From Pseudomonadota bacterium (lineage in GTDB: Bacteria; Pseudomonadota; Alphaproteobacteria; Sphingomonadales; Sphingomonadaceae): a stretch of 64,000 bases of DNA. Each line of letters begins with the position of its first letter. The stretch's first letter is position 1. Below the pieces are notes generated by a model that saw only the letters and a program-made list of their open reading frames with translations, was not told where the DNA came from and ran no database searches. Both the position numbers and the translations under genes were made by a program. Location: positions 46,957-110,956 of the forward strand of contig JAFAEG010000018.1 of the NCBI GenBank assembly GCA_023424095.1, in the 5' to 3' direction. Positions 42,701 to 50,978 of the stretch are shown in pieces.

Positions 42701-45700
42701 GGCAACGGCATCTTCATCGGGCTGGAGCATGGCACGGGCGCGGGCAACCTGACCCACGCGGTGCGGATCGAAGGCAACAATATCGGCGACATCCGCGACG
42801 GCGCTGGCATCTTCCTGCGCGCCAATGGCGACGGCATTGCGGGCGCGGGCGTCACCCGGCTCGAAGCGACGATCCGCGGCAACAATATCGACGAAATGGG
42901 CCCCAATTCGGTGTCGGGGCTGTATCTCCAGGTCGGCGGCGCGGGCGCGAACGACGATGGCCTGATGGGCCTCAATATCGAGAATAACGTCATCGACATG
43001 ACCGGCGCGACCAACAGCATCGCGGCCTTGGTGTTCGACAAGCTGTCGGTCAACGGACAATATTACTTCCCGGGCTTCGGCGGGGCATATGACGACGCCA
43101 CCCTGCGGTCCTTCCTGATCGGCCCGGAGGGCAACACGCTCATCCACCCGCAGGGCGCCTTCGCGCACGTCATCACTTCGACGGTCGGCGGCACCTTCGC
43201 GACCGGCAACAATTTCGTGCTCACCGTGCCGGCCGCGGCCGCGGGGCTGAACACCAAGGAAGATTGGGAAGCGGCGCTGCGGATCCGTCAGCAGCAGGCG
43301 CTGGACGATCACCTCGGCGCGCTGCTCGCCGACGAGGCCAATCTGGTCGCCCTCGCCGAAGCACTCGCGGCACGGGTCGCGCCGATCGAGAATGGCATCA
43401 GCGGCGGCATCACGCCGATCGCGCCCACCCCGATGGCGGGCGAGACGATCTCGGTCGGCCCGTTCAACCTGCCGAACGGCCAGACGGTCGTCATCCAGTG
43501 GCGCGCCACGATCGACGCGCAGAGCAACGGCCTGATCGTCAATCCGGTCAATCAGGGGACGATCACCGGCAGCGGCCCGTTCCCCGGTTCCACGCTGACC
43601 AATCAGGTCACCACCAACCTCGACACGCTGACCCTCGGCGGCAGGGTCTGGAACGACAATGGCGCCGGCGGCGGCACTGCCGACAATGGCCTGCGCGATG
43701 GCACGGAGCCGGGCATTGACGGGCTCACCGTCGCTCTGTTCGTCGACGCCAATAATGACGATGTCGCGGACACGCCGGGTTCGCCCCTGCTGACCACGAC
43801 GACGGCGGGCGGCGGCCTCTACAGCTTCGCCGGCCTCGCCCCCGGCAATTACATCGTGCGGGTCACCCCGGCCGCGGGCTTCGTTTCCTCGACGGGCAAT
43901 GTCGATCCGGACAACAATGTCGCCAATGACGACAATGGCGGCCCGCTGACCGGTGGGTTCGTATTCAGCAACGCGATCACCCTGTCCTACAACAATGAGC
44001 CGACGGCCGGGACGGGCAACGATACCAATAATACGCTCGATTTCGGCCTGCTCGATGTCAACGATCCGCCGGTCAACACCGTGCCCGGCGCGCAGAACGG
44101 CACCGAGGATACCAACCTTATCTTCTCCGCCGGCAACGGCAATGCGATCAGCGTTTCCGATCCCGATGCGACGGTCCTGACCGTGACCTTGACCGTCACG
44201 AAGGGCGTGCTGACCCTGTCCGGCACGACCGGCCTCACCTTCGGGGCGGGCGATGGCACCGCCGATGCGACGATGACCTTCACCGGCACGGCCGCGGCGA
44301 TCAACACGGCGCTGAACGGCCTCATCTATCGCGGCAACACCAATTATAATGGCGCGGACACACTCACCATCCTGACTGACGACGGCGGCCAGTCCGGTTC
44401 CGGCGGTCCGCAGCAGGACAGCGATACGGTCGCCATCAGCCTGGCCGCTGTGAACGACGCGCCGGTGGTGGCCGGCGACGGCACGGAAGCCGCGGCGACG
44501 ATCGTCGAGGACACGCCGGGCGCGGGCCAGACCATCAACGCCTTGTTCTCCGGCCAATATTCCGACGCGGCGGACAATCAGATTCCCAATGGCGGCGCGT
44601 CTTCGCCGGGCCAGTTCTCGGGCATTGCGGTGGTCGCCAACGGTTCCGGCCCCGGCACCGGCCAGTGGCAATATTTCAACGGAGCGACCTGGGTCGATAT
44701 CGGCGCGGCGTCCGAAGCCGCCGCAGTGTTGCTCGGCGATCCGTTCAGCACTCTGATCCGTTTCAATCCCGCGCCGAATTTCAATGGCGCGGCGCCGACG
44801 CTGACCGTGCGCCTGATCGACAATTCGCTCGGCTTCGGCATCGTCAACGGGACGGTGGTGAACCTGTCCGGCCCGGGCGCGACCGGCGGCAGCACGGCTT
44901 ATTCGACCGGCACCGTCGTGCTCAGCCAAGCCGTGACGGCGGTCAATGACGGCCCGGTCAACAATGTGCCCGGCGCGCAGAACGGCACGGAGGATACGAA
45001 CCTCGTCTTCTCCACCGGCAACGGCAATGCGATCAGCGTGAGCGACGTCGACGCGTCGACGCTTACGGTGACGCTCACCGCGACCAATGGCAGCCTCAGC
45101 CTGTCCGGAACGGCCGGGCTCAGCTTCGCCACCGGTGACGGCAGTGCCGATACGACGATGACGTTCAGGGGCACGGCGGCGGCGATCAATGCGGCGCTGC
45201 AGGGTATGAGCTTCCGCGGCAGCCTCAATTATAACGGCCCGGCCTCGATCCAGATCGTCACCAGCGACAATGGCGAGACCGGCACCGGCGGCACGCTGAC
45301 CGATACCGACACGATCAACATCACGCTGGCGCCCGACGGCACGATCGACGGCGATGCCGGCAACAACACTTTGTCCGGCACCAACGGCATCGACGTCTTC
45401 GACCTGAGCCAGGGCGGCGACGACAATGTCTCCGGCCTGGGAGGCAATGACGGCTTCTATTTCGGCGGGGCCTATACCAGCGCCGATGTCGTCGATGGCG
45501 GCGCCGGCACGCTCGACCAGGTCGGCCTGCAGGGCGATTATAGCGGTGGCGTGACTTTGGGCTCGCTCAATGGCGTCGAGCAGGTCGTGCTGCTGCCGGG
45601 CAACGACACCCGCTTCGGCGACACCGCCGGCAATCTCTACGATTACAACATCACCTCGTCGGACGCTTCGGTGGCGGCCGGCCAGCGGCTGATTATCCAG

Positions 45701-46828
45701 GCCAACACCTTGCGGGCTGGAGAGGATCTGACCTTCAACGGCTCGGCCGAAACCGACGGCTCGTTCCTGATCTACGGCGGGCAGGGAACCGACATTCTGA
45801 CCGGCGGCGCCGGTAATGACGGCTTCTTCTTCGGCCAGGGCCGGTTCGGCGCCAGCGATGTCGTCAATGGCGGCGGCGGCAATATGGACCAGCTCGGCCT
45901 GCAGGGGAATTTCAACATCACTTTCGGCGCTGCCCATCTGTCGAGCATCGAGTTCATCGTCTTGCTGTCGGCCAGCGACAACCGCTTCGGCGCGGACGGC
46001 GGGACGGTGGGCTACAACCTCACCATGAACGACGGCAATGTCGCCGCCGGCCAGACGATGGTGATCTCCGCCACGACGCTTCGCTTCAACGAGACTGTGG
46101 TCTTCAACGGCTCGGCGGAGACGAACGGCCGGTTCGAAGTCTATGGCGGCGGCGGCAACGATGTCATCACCGGCGGCTCGGGCGACGATCTGATCTTCGG
46201 CGGTGGCCGGGGTGACACGCTGACCGGCGGGGCCGGCAACGACATCTTCGCCTACCGCGCGCTGACCGATTCGAACTCTACGGAGCGCGACGGCATCCAG
46301 GACTTCAACCTGGGCGACCGGATCGATCTGTCGCGGATCGACGCCAACCTCAATCTGGCGGGGATGCAGGGCTTCAGCTTTGTCGGTACAAGCGCGTTCA
46401 GCGGGACGGCCGGCGAGTTGCGCTACGAGAATATCAGCCTCGGCGGGCCGATCTACCTGATCCAGGGCGACGCGAATGGCGACGGCATCTCCGATCTCGA
46501 GATCGTCATCGTGATGACCGATCGCAACGTGCTGACGACGAACGACTTCATCGGCGTCAGCGCCGCGCAGGCGGGGCTTTCGCCAAAGGGTGCGGCGGGC
46601 GACTCGGGCGGCCTGCTGATCATGGACCTGTCGGATCCGGATATGCTCGATCTGGGCGATCTTGGCGGAATGCTCGACGCCCCCGCCCCCAAAGGCGGCC
46701 ATCTGGACATGATGTTCGCGCGCGACAGCGGCGGTCCGGACATGATCCAGTTGTTCGATCCGGATCTGGACGCGGCTTCCGCGCCGGACGGGTTCGGGTC
46801 GCTCGGTAGCCACGATCTGACGCTTTAG
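39713..46828 (+). CDS. Giant RTX-type exoprotein with beta-helix, SdrD-B and cadherin-like domains
   Basis: 2371 residues, no N-terminal signal peptide. In order: a low-complexity N-terminal part (1-160); an Asp-rich Ig-like segment (DTDGDGVIDPGETVLTTVTI) and a tandem-95-type cadherin-like repeat (NLLANDYE..., TINADGSFAYNPLVGFSGAD) to about 345; a long right-handed beta-helix rich in Asn, Gly and Thr (about 345-1230); an SdrD-B domain (GGRVWNDNGAGGGTADNGLR); two near-identical cadherin-like repeats (PGAQNGTEDTNLIFSAGNGN); two 125-residue repeats with RTX nonapeptides (GGAGNDGFFFG, GGGGNDVITGGSGDDLIFGG), and an acidic tail. RTX repeats and no leader point to type I secretion; no secretion genes are in the window. 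A surface or biofilm adhesin is likely. GGGGGA precedes ATG 39713. Confidence 0.85.
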   Translation: MAGSRHMFELGSIGAFSRMRATRELDAGAMRGMLVADDHLAAAAETSFAALRPASLLADGSPDLDFRTASLAENASSGLGVAFAPADALTQAGSPGLGLDGGFGAFFAPAAWSGAGALGAAGMELGAVQAEQSDPALAGGDEAMPALDQLAAPADQGATFSGPDGSVETPQANETFTVTQTTVHAPGGDTDGDGVIDPGETVLTTVTITNNSTNTTATGVTFTETLVGQTLTAGSLNISPIAVNDVFTGVGNTQLLAGGATGLSGPSAVVAGNLLANDYEIAGDQFTGFTVTSVGAFATSGGGTVTINADGSFAYNPLVGFSGADTFSYTITDTGGLTSTATATINITAANTVWYVDAAYDGSNGASNGTSARPFTTLAQVNGAGGAGDVDAASQTIYVRGNHTADFVLESGQSLIGSGSALVVGGYTLAAAGANNTLSHSTGTGVLLSTNNTLSGFNVTGTNNAGTGIADNNGTVGTLTVTNVNVTGSGQAIDIDQGGTLSALFGNVSSAGSASNGIHLQGVSGTFSATGGIIQTATGVGFLIGASGGGTASSGGNANISYGGDLSSNGGATIEIQDRTGGTVTISGAITEGAGPGIIADGNAGTINFTGQVFISSGASDAVVLTNNSAAINFTTSGTGLDITTTTGRGFIADGGGGSVTITGSGNTVSTGSGRAVEIDNVTIGGAGVTFQSVGVADGSSATGIFLNNAGSGGFTITGTGSTAASGGTINSIETGADGNVEQGIGIYINNTNNISLSNMSFTGDFANFGIRGVNVNNFTLRDSTMNGAAGDDGGFGNSNAADEGAISFTQLTGTALFEGNNLSDGHEDVLVIDNSSGTLNLTVRDSANDAAVIGRNGTTTGNDGILVNTSGTASVTALIEGVDFTGSRGDMIQFNASGTATQNITIRNNTLHNTHPDVVSGGGGVSITGGAGTGAGYNVTYRVEGNSMRGAEGTMLFINHLGDAGTVSGSIINNTIGNNNGVHSVVQSETGSNNGGNGIFIGLEHGTGAGNLTHAVRIEGNNIGDIRDGAGIFLRANGDGIAGAGVTRLEATIRGNNIDEMGPNSVSGLYLQVGGAGANDDGLMGLNIENNVIDMTGATNSIAALVFDKLSVNGQYYFPGFGGAYDDATLRSFLIGPEGNTLIHPQGAFAHVITSTVGGTFATGNNFVLTVPAAAAGLNTKEDWEAALRIRQQQALDDHLGALLADEANLVALAEALAARVAPIENGISGGITPIAPTPMAGETISVGPFNLPNGQTVVIQWRATIDAQSNGLIVNPVNQGTITGSGPFPGSTLTNQVTTNLDTLTLGGRVWNDNGAGGGTADNGLRDGTEPGIDGLTVALFVDANNDDVADTPGSPLLTTTTAGGGLYSFAGLAPGNYIVRVTPAAGFVSSTGNVDPDNNVANDDNGGPLTGGFVFSNAITLSYNNEPTAGTGNDTNNTLDFGLLDVNDPPVNTVPGAQNGTEDTNLIFSAGNGNAISVSDPDATVLTVTLTVTKGVLTLSGTTGLTFGAGDGTADATMTFTGTAAAINTALNGLIYRGNTNYNGADTLTILTDDGGQSGSGGPQQDSDTVAISLAAVNDAPVVAGDGTEAAATIVEDTPGAGQTINALFSGQYSDAADNQIPNGGASSPGQFSGIAVVANGSGPGTGQWQYFNGATWVDIGAASEAAAVLLGDPFSTLIRFNPAPNFNGAAPTLTVRLIDNSLGFGIVNGTVVNLSGPGATGGSTAYSTGTVVLSQAVTAVNDGPVNNVPGAQNGTEDTNLVFSTGNGNAISVSDVDASTLTVTLTATNGSLSLSGTAGLSFATGDGSADTTMTFRGTAAAINAALQGMSFRGSLNYNGPASIQIVTSDNGETGTGGTLTDTDTINITLAPDGTIDGDAGNNTLSGTNGIDVFDLSQGGDDNVSGLGGNDGFYFGGAYTSADVVDGGAGTLDQVGLQGDYSGGVTLGSLNGVEQVVLLPGNDTRFGDTAGNLYDYNITSSDASVAAGQRLIIQANTLRAGEDLTFNGSAETDGSFLIYGGQGTDILTGGAGNDGFFFGQGRFGASDVVNGGGGNMDQLGLQGNFNITFGAAHLSSIEFIVLLSASDNRFGADGGTVGYNLTMNDGNVAAGQTMVISATTLRFNETVVFNGSAETNGRFEVYGGGGNDVITGGSGDDLIFGGGRGDTLTGGAGNDIFAYRALTDSNSTERDGIQDFNLGDRIDLSRIDANLNLAGMQGFSFVGTSAFSGTAGELRYENISLGGPIYLIQGDANGDGISDLEIVIVMTDRNVLTTNDFIGVSAAQAGLSPKGAAGDSGGLLIMDLSDPDMLDLGDLGGMLDAPAPKGGHLDMMFARDSGGPDMIQLFDPDLDAASAPDGFGSLGSHDLTL
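44060..44353 (+). repeat. Cadherin-like repeat of the RTX protein, copy 1
   Basis: Encodes NDPPVNTVPGAQNGTEDTNL and the following ~80 residues. It returns at 44945-45238 with the same spacing throughout (offset 885 bases = 295 codons) and long blocks of identical bases. Confidence 0.75.
44945..45238 (+). repeat. Cadherin-like repeat of the RTX protein, copy 2
   Basis: In-frame copy of 44060-44353 (NDGPVNNVPGAQNGTEDTNL), separated from it by an Ig-like stretch. A hotspot for in-frame deletion or expansion. Confidence 0.75.
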
Positions 46829-47004
46829 GCAACTGCGCCTATCCCCCGCCGCCGGCCATGCCTGCGCGCGGGGGCCTATGCTTTTCGCGTCGCCTGGCGA
46901 GCGAAGACGCTGTAAGGTGAGAATCGTCCCATTTTGTCCGCATTCGCCGCTTGCGGCCCAAAGCCGGCGGCCTATGGTGACTTCGACGTGGAGGGGGATT
47001 GAAC

Positions 47005-47502
47005 ATGGCGGTACCGTTTCTCGCGGAAATCCGTGTGGTGTCGTTCAATTTCGCCCCGAAGGGCTGGGCGCTCTGCAACGGGCAGTTCCTGCCGATTAAT
47101 GAGAATCAGGCGCTCTTTTCGCTGCTCGGCACGACCTATGGCGGCAACGGCCAGACGACCTTCGCCCTTCCCGACCTGCGCGGACGCGCGCCCTATCATA
47201 TGGGCGGCAGCTTCACCCAGGGTCAGGCCGGCGGCGAGACCGCCCATACGGTGACGCTGGCGGAAATGCCGCAGCATCTCCACTTCGCCAACGCCGCGAC
47301 GGCGGACGGCGATGTCCCGACTGCGGCCGGCAACATGCTCGGCGCGTTCAACAACGGTTACGGCGCGCCGGCGGCGTTTACCGCGCTGTTGCCGCAATCG
47401 ATCTCGAACGTCGGCGGGAGCCAGGCGCACAACAATATGTCTCCCTTCCTCGTCCTGAACTTCGTCATTGCCCTCCAGGGCATCTTCCCGTCGCAGAATT
47501 GA
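47005..47502 (+). CDS. Phage tail-collar domain protein (MdpB-like), copy 1
   Basis: A 165-residue tail-collar protein: AEIRVVSFNFAPKGWALCNG, LPINENQALFSLLGTTYGGN, TTFALPDLRGRAPYHMG, and the C-terminal GSQAHNNMSPFLVLNFVIAL. ATG 47005 with GGAGGGGG upstream. No signal peptide. First of three tandem genes of the same family; it starts about 175 bases after the RTX gene. Such triplets are usually annotated as microcystin-dependent or tail-fibre proteins in non-phage loci; function unknown. Confidence 0.85.
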   Translation: MAVPFLAEIRVVSFNFAPKGWALCNGQFLPINENQALFSLLGTTYGGNGQTTFALPDLRGRAPYHMGGSFTQGQAGGETAHTVTLAEMPQHLHFANAATADGDVPTAAGNMLGAFNNGYGAPAAFTALLPQSISNVGGSQAHNNMSPFLVLNFVIALQGIFPSQN

Positions 47503-47512
47503 GGAGGATCGC

Positions 47513-48031
47513 ATGGGCCAGCCTTATGTCGGTGAAATTCGCATGTTCGGAGGCAATTTCGCCCCGGCCGGCTGGATGTTCTGTGACGGGCAATTGCTGC
47601 CCATTTCCGAGAATGAGACGCTCTTCCAGCTGATCGGCACGACCTATGGCGGGGACGGGGAATCCACCTTCGCTTTGCCGAACCTCCAGAGCCGCATCCC
47701 GATCCATTTCGGGACCGGTCCCGGGGGGATCTCGCGGATCCTGGCGGAGACCGGCGGGACGGAGCAGGAGACCCTCTCGATCCAGCAGATCCCGAACCAC
47801 AATCACCCGTTCATCGCCTCGATGGGCACCGGCACCCAGAACGCCCCCGGGGGCGAAATTCTGGCTTCCGGCTCGTCGCTCTCCACCTATCGTCCCCAGG
47901 CGCCAAGCCAGGCGCTTGCGGCCCAGACGATCAGCCCGACCGGCGGCAGCCAACCCCATGACAATATGTCGCCCTTTCTGTGCGTGAACTTCATCATCTC
48001 GCTGTTCGGCATCTTCCCGAGCCCAACCTGA
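47513..48031 (+). CDS. Phage tail-collar domain protein, copy 2
   Basis: A 172-residue paralogue: GEIRMFGGNFAPAGWMFCDG, LLPISENETLFQLIGTTYGG, STFALPNLQSRIPIHFGTG and GSQPHDNMSPFLCVNFIISL. ATG 47513 with GAGGAGG just upstream, eleven bases after the first copy's stop. HNHPFI in the middle matches the His-rich insertion of the family. Same operon as copies 1 and 3; the three differ enough to be old duplicates. Confidence 0.85.
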   Translation: MGQPYVGEIRMFGGNFAPAGWMFCDGQLLPISENETLFQLIGTTYGGDGESTFALPNLQSRIPIHFGTGPGGISRILAETGGTEQETLSIQQIPNHNHPFIASMGTGTQNAPGGEILASGSSLSTYRPQAPSQALAAQTISPTGGSQPHDNMSPFLCVNFIISLFGIFPSPT

Positions 48032-48043
48032 GGAGCGCCAAAC

Positions 48044-48571
48044 GTGGCTGATCCCTTCGTCGCCGAGATTCGCATCGTCGGCTTCAATTTCCCACCAACG
48101 GGGTGGGCCTATTGCAATGGGCAGTTGCTGCCCATTTCGCAGAATACGGCCCTCTTTTCGCTGCTCGGCACGACCTATGGCGGCGACGGCAAGTCGACCT
48201 TTGCGCTGCCGAACCTGCAAGGATCCGCGCCGATGCACCCGGGCCAGGGGCCGGGCCTGTCGCTGCGCGACCTGGGCGAGCAGGGCGGAAGCGAATTCGT
48301 GACCCTGCTGGAATCGGAAATGCCGGTCCACAATCACAATTTGAACGCCAATGCGTTGCCGGGATCGGCGTCGCTGGCCTCGACGAATCAAGGGCTTGCC
48401 CGCAGCGCCGGCGGTTCGGCCTACAAGCAGGCAGCGTTCGGCGCGACGGAGCCCCTGGCTTTCCAGGCGATCTCGCCGACCGGCGGCAGCCTGCCGCACA
48501 ACAATATGATGCCCTACCTCACCATGAATTTCATCATCGCGCTGCAGGGCGTGTTTCCGCCGCGTGGCTAG
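48044..48571 (+). CDS. Phage tail-collar domain protein, copy 3
   Basis: A 175-residue paralogue: AEIRIVGFNFPPTGWAYCNG, LLPISQNTALFSLLGTTYGG, STFALPNLQGSAPMHPGQG and GSLPHNNMMPYLTMNFIIAL. Start GTG 48044 with AGGAG at 48031-48035 overlapping the stop of copy 2. VHNHNLNAN is the His-rich segment. Third of the tandem set, followed at once by the Tat-type lipoprotein gene. Confidence 0.85.
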   Translation: MADPFVAEIRIVGFNFPPTGWAYCNGQLLPISQNTALFSLLGTTYGGDGKSTFALPNLQGSAPMHPGQGPGLSLRDLGEQGGSEFVTLLESEMPVHNHNLNANALPGSASLASTNQGLARSAGGSAYKQAAFGATEPLAFQAISPTGGSLPHNNMMPYLTMNFIIALQGVFPPRG

Positions 48572-48587
48572 GATGAAGGAAGATGCG

Positions 48588-49019
48588 ATGAACCGCTCCG
48601 ACCTGCTCGTTTCGCGCCGTAACGTCCTTGCGGGCGGTGTTGCCGCTTTCGCCTTGTCGGCCTGCGGTGCGGAATCGGGCGCGGGCCTCCTTGGCGGCGG
48701 GAGCAGCACGTCGACCGCGCCGAGCGGACCGCCGCTCGCGACGGCGGAGGCGGACGTGTGGATTGCGGCGGCGGGATCGACCTTCCAGGCCGGCGGCCAC
48801 ACCATGCGGCTCGTCGGCGTCGAGAAGGTCGGCGCGGCCGGGGGGCGTCCACCGGAACTGCGCCAGCAGGGCTTCATCGCGACCTTCGATGTGCTGGATG
48901 GTGCCCGGATGACCGGCGACCAGACCTACACCATCACCCACGCCAACATCCCGACCTTCAGCATTCACCTCAGCAACAGCGCGGCGAGCCCGACGCGGAT
49001 GCTCGCTTCCTTCAATTGA
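48588..49019 (+). CDS. Tat-type lipoprotein, DUF6916-like domain
   Basis: A 143-residue protein. The N-terminus carries SRRNVLAGGVAAFALSAC: a twin-arginine motif followed by a hydrophobic core and lipobox, so export by Tat and lipidation are likely. After a Gly/Ser linker, the mature part (FQAGGHTMRLVGVEKVGAAG, ... RQQGFIATFDVLDGARMTGD, QTYTITHANIPTFSIHLSNS) resembles the DUF6916 protein at 49531-49812. ATG 48588 with GGAAG upstream was preferred to ATG 48573 and 48564. The stop overlaps the GNAT start (TTGA). Confidence 0.68.
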   Translation: MNRSDLLVSRRNVLAGGVAAFALSACGAESGAGLLGGGSSTSTAPSGPPLATAEADVWIAAAGSTFQAGGHTMRLVGVEKVGAAGGRPPELRQQGFIATFDVLDGARMTGDQTYTITHANIPTFSIHLSNSAASPTRMLASFN

Positions 49020-49534
49020 CGATCGCGCCGGCATTGCACGCCGCCGGCCGCCTCGGGGTGACGGCCCGGGCGATGAACGACGCGGATCTGCCGTTCGTCG
49101 CCGCGCTCTATGCCTCGACCCGGGCGGAGGAGCTGGCGCTGACCGGCTGGCCGGAGGCGCAGCAACAGCTTTTCCTGGATCAGCAGCACCGCGCCCAGGA
49201 CCACCATTACCGGACCTACTATCCCGAAATGGAGTGGCTGATCCTGCAGCAGGACGGCGCGACGATCGGCCGACTCTATCTGTCCGAATGGGAAAACGAG
49301 TTTCGTGTCGTCGACATCTCGCTGATCGCAAGCCATCGCGGGCGCGGCGTGGGCGGCGCGGTCTTTGCGGATGTGCTGGCTGCGGCGGCCGCGGCGGGCA
49401 AGGGCGTTTCCACCCATGTCGAGAAGAGCAATCCCGCCCGCCGGCTCTATCTGCGCCTGGGCTTCACCGTTGCGGGGGACAAGGGCGTGTACGAATTGCT
49501 GCAATGGCAGCCGCCGGCGGCGCGACAGGCCTAA
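49016..49534 (+). CDS. GNAT family N-acetyltransferase
   Basis: A 172-residue acetyltransferase read from TTG 49016 (TTGA overlap). VTARAMNDADLPFVAALYAS is the first strand and helix; VVDISLIASHRGRGVGGAVF contains the acetyl-CoA pyrophosphate loop (HRGRGVGG), and VEKSNPARRLYLRLGFTVAG is the C-terminal signature. Substrate not predictable. Being coupled to the lipoprotein and tail-collar genes, it could modify one of these proteins, which is speculation. It converges with the DUF6916 gene, sharing four bases. Confidence 0.82.
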   Translation: MTIAPALHAAGRLGVTARAMNDADLPFVAALYASTRAEELALTGWPEAQQQLFLDQQHRAQDHHYRTYYPEMEWLILQQDGATIGRLYLSEWENEFRVVDISLIASHRGRGVGGAVFADVLAAAAAAGKGVSTHVEKSNPARRLYLRLGFTVAGDKGVYELLQWQPPAARQA

Positions 49535-49812
49535 TAGAAGACCGCCTCATAATGCGTGCCGGCCGCGTCGCTCGCGATCGGCACGATGAAAATCTCATGG
49601 TCGAAGTCTGCACGCCGCACCGCCATCGTGGCCTGGGCCAGGACCGGGCTCGCCGGGCCCAGAAATTCCAGCCGGAACGCGCCAGCCCCGCGCACACCGC
49701 CCTCCAGCGGTTCGGCTTTCACCAAGGTCATCGGCACCTGCCCGCCGTCGAAGGCCATGTCGCACGCTTCATTGAGCCAGGGGGTGAAGTCGTCGATCGA
49801 CAATTGCTGCAC
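49531..49812 (-). CDS. DUF6916-like small protein
   Basis: A 93-residue beta-rich protein (FEFLGPASPVLAQATMAVRR-like stretch and FDHEIFIVPIASDAAGTHYE AVFY end). The same ending pattern (H/D-x-hydrophobic, I-x-I-x-P, Y-x-A-x-F) is seen in proteins that accompany tail-collar triplets, and it is similar to the mature part of the 48588 lipoprotein. No signal peptide. Likely a partner of the tail-collar proteins; function unknown. Confidence 0.62.
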   Translation of the reverse strand: MQQLSIDDFTPWLNEACDMAFDGGQVPMTLVKAEPLEGGVRGAGAFRLEFLGPASPVLAQATMAVRRADFDHEIFIVPIASDAAGTHYEAVFY

Positions 49813-49908
49813 GCTTTCACCCCGCTTGGCGGCCTGGCCGCTTCGATGCGTGGCCTAGCATAGGCGCGAACAGGGCACCAACCGGCGGTCCCGGCGGAAA
49901 TTCTCGGC

Positions 49909-50505
49909 TTAGCTCGGGACGCGCCGCGCGCGGTGGATCCAGCAATTCACGCTGAAACGGGAGTCGGCGAAGGCGCCTGACGGGCAGTCGATCCTGAGCA
50001 CTTCGTGCGGCCACCAGGACGGAAAGACCACCAGCCGGCCCTGGCTGGGCTCGATATCGTGGCCCGGGTCCCCCGCCTGCGCGCCGGGACGATGCAGGCG
50101 CAATTGCCCGCCCGAAAAGGCCATCGGCTTGCGGTGGAAATAATAAACGCCGCTGAGCAGGCGATCGCCCTGGGCGGGCTGATCGGAGCGATAGGAATCG
50201 CTGTGAAGGGCGAAGAAGGCGCCGTCATTGTGGGCCACCAGTTCGAGCTCGACCACGCTCGGCTCGAAGCGGGACATGCGCAAGGCCGCGATCCACGGCT
50301 CGACCTGCGCCAAGAGCCGGTGCCGCAGCGTATCGGCAAAGGGCCCGAGGTCGCGCAGGGACAAAGCTTTGCGCGCCCGCTCCTCGACGCCCGCTTCGAC
50401 CTGCGCGGGCGTGAAGCGGTGTTGATTGGCCAGGGTCCCTTGCAGCAGGCCGTCCCGCTCCTTGTCAGAGAGAAAGTCCCGGATCAGCAAATGGGGCGGA
50501 GTCAC
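49909..50505 (-). CDS. 2-oxoglutarate/Fe(II) oxygenase (prolyl-hydroxylase-like)
   Basis: A 198-residue cupin-fold oxygenase. Metal triad His101, Asp103 (ALHSDSYRSD) and His167 (FPSWWPHEVL), with an Arg in DSRFSVNCWIHR for 2-oxoglutarate. LSGVYYFHRKPMAFSGGQLR is the usual core strand region. Such enzymes hydroxylate amino acids or protein side chains. It runs toward the tail-collar block and away from a broken glycosyltransferase, whose remaining frame begins next to its start codon. Confidence 0.8.
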   Translation of the reverse strand: MTPPHLLIRDFLSDKERDGLLQGTLANQHRFTPAQVEAGVEERARKALSLRDLGPFADTLRHRLLAQVEPWIAALRMSRFEPSVVELELVAHNDGAFFALHSDSYRSDQPAQGDRLLSGVYYFHRKPMAFSGGQLRLHRPGAQAGDPGHDIEPSQGRLVVFPSWWPHEVLRIDCPSGAFADSRFSVNCWIHRARRVPS

Positions 50506-50534
50506 GAACCCGCCGTGACCGCCGTGGCCGGCGC

Positions 50535-50978
50535 GAGGCCGAGGCGATCGGCGTCGCGGACCTGGTGCAGTTCGACGGCACCCTGCCCACGCAGCCGCAG
50601 GTGCTGGACTGGCTGGGCGCGGTGGACGTCTATCTGCAGCCGTCGCTGCAGGAAGGCCTGCCGCGCGCCCTGATCGAGGCGATGAGCCAGGGCTGCCCGG
50701 CGCTGGGCGCGGCGGCGGGCGGGATCGTCGAACTGCTCCCCGCAGCGGAGCTGGTGACTCCGGGCGACGACGGCGCGCTCGCCGAGCTGCTGGTCGCGCG
50801 CCTGACCGATACGGACTGGATGGCGCGAAGCGCGGCGCGCAACTGGGAGCGGGCGCAGGCGTTCGACCCGGCCATCCTGAGCCCGCGCCGCGACGCCTTC
50901 TGGCGGGAATTCTGTCGGCGAATCCAGGTGGCGCGGCGCTCCTTGGCCATCGAATCGGCGAGGTCGCGCCCAGTGTAG
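50535..50978 (+). pseudogene. C-terminal fragment of a GT4-family glycosyltransferase
   Basis: About 147 codons: EAEAIGVADLVQFDGTLPTQ, VLDWLGAVDVYLQPSLQEGL, PRALIEAMSQGCPALGAAAG and ELVTPGDDGALAELL. This is the nucleotide-sugar-binding end of a GT-B enzyme with its Ex7E motif (EGLPRALIE). The N-terminal acceptor domain and the first part of the second domain are missing, the upstream DNA is the 2-oxoglutarate oxygenase gene on the other strand, and no start with ribosome-binding site exists. Most likely a remnant left by a rearrangement near 50505-50535. Confidence 0.75.

Noticed and set aside
39470..46813. Two enormous open frames (1064 and 1374 codons) on the reverse strand opposite the RTX gene
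   Set aside because: They are the antisense of a Gly/Asn/Thr-rich repetitive gene in high-GC DNA, where stops on the other strand are rare. Their composition (Arg, Asp, His, Ala runs) and lack of any motif or ribosome-binding site mark them as shadows.
47005..48571. Prophage tail module
   Set aside because: The collar genes have no other phage genes (tail tube, baseplate, capsid, lysis) near them, and tandem collar triplets are known outside prophages.
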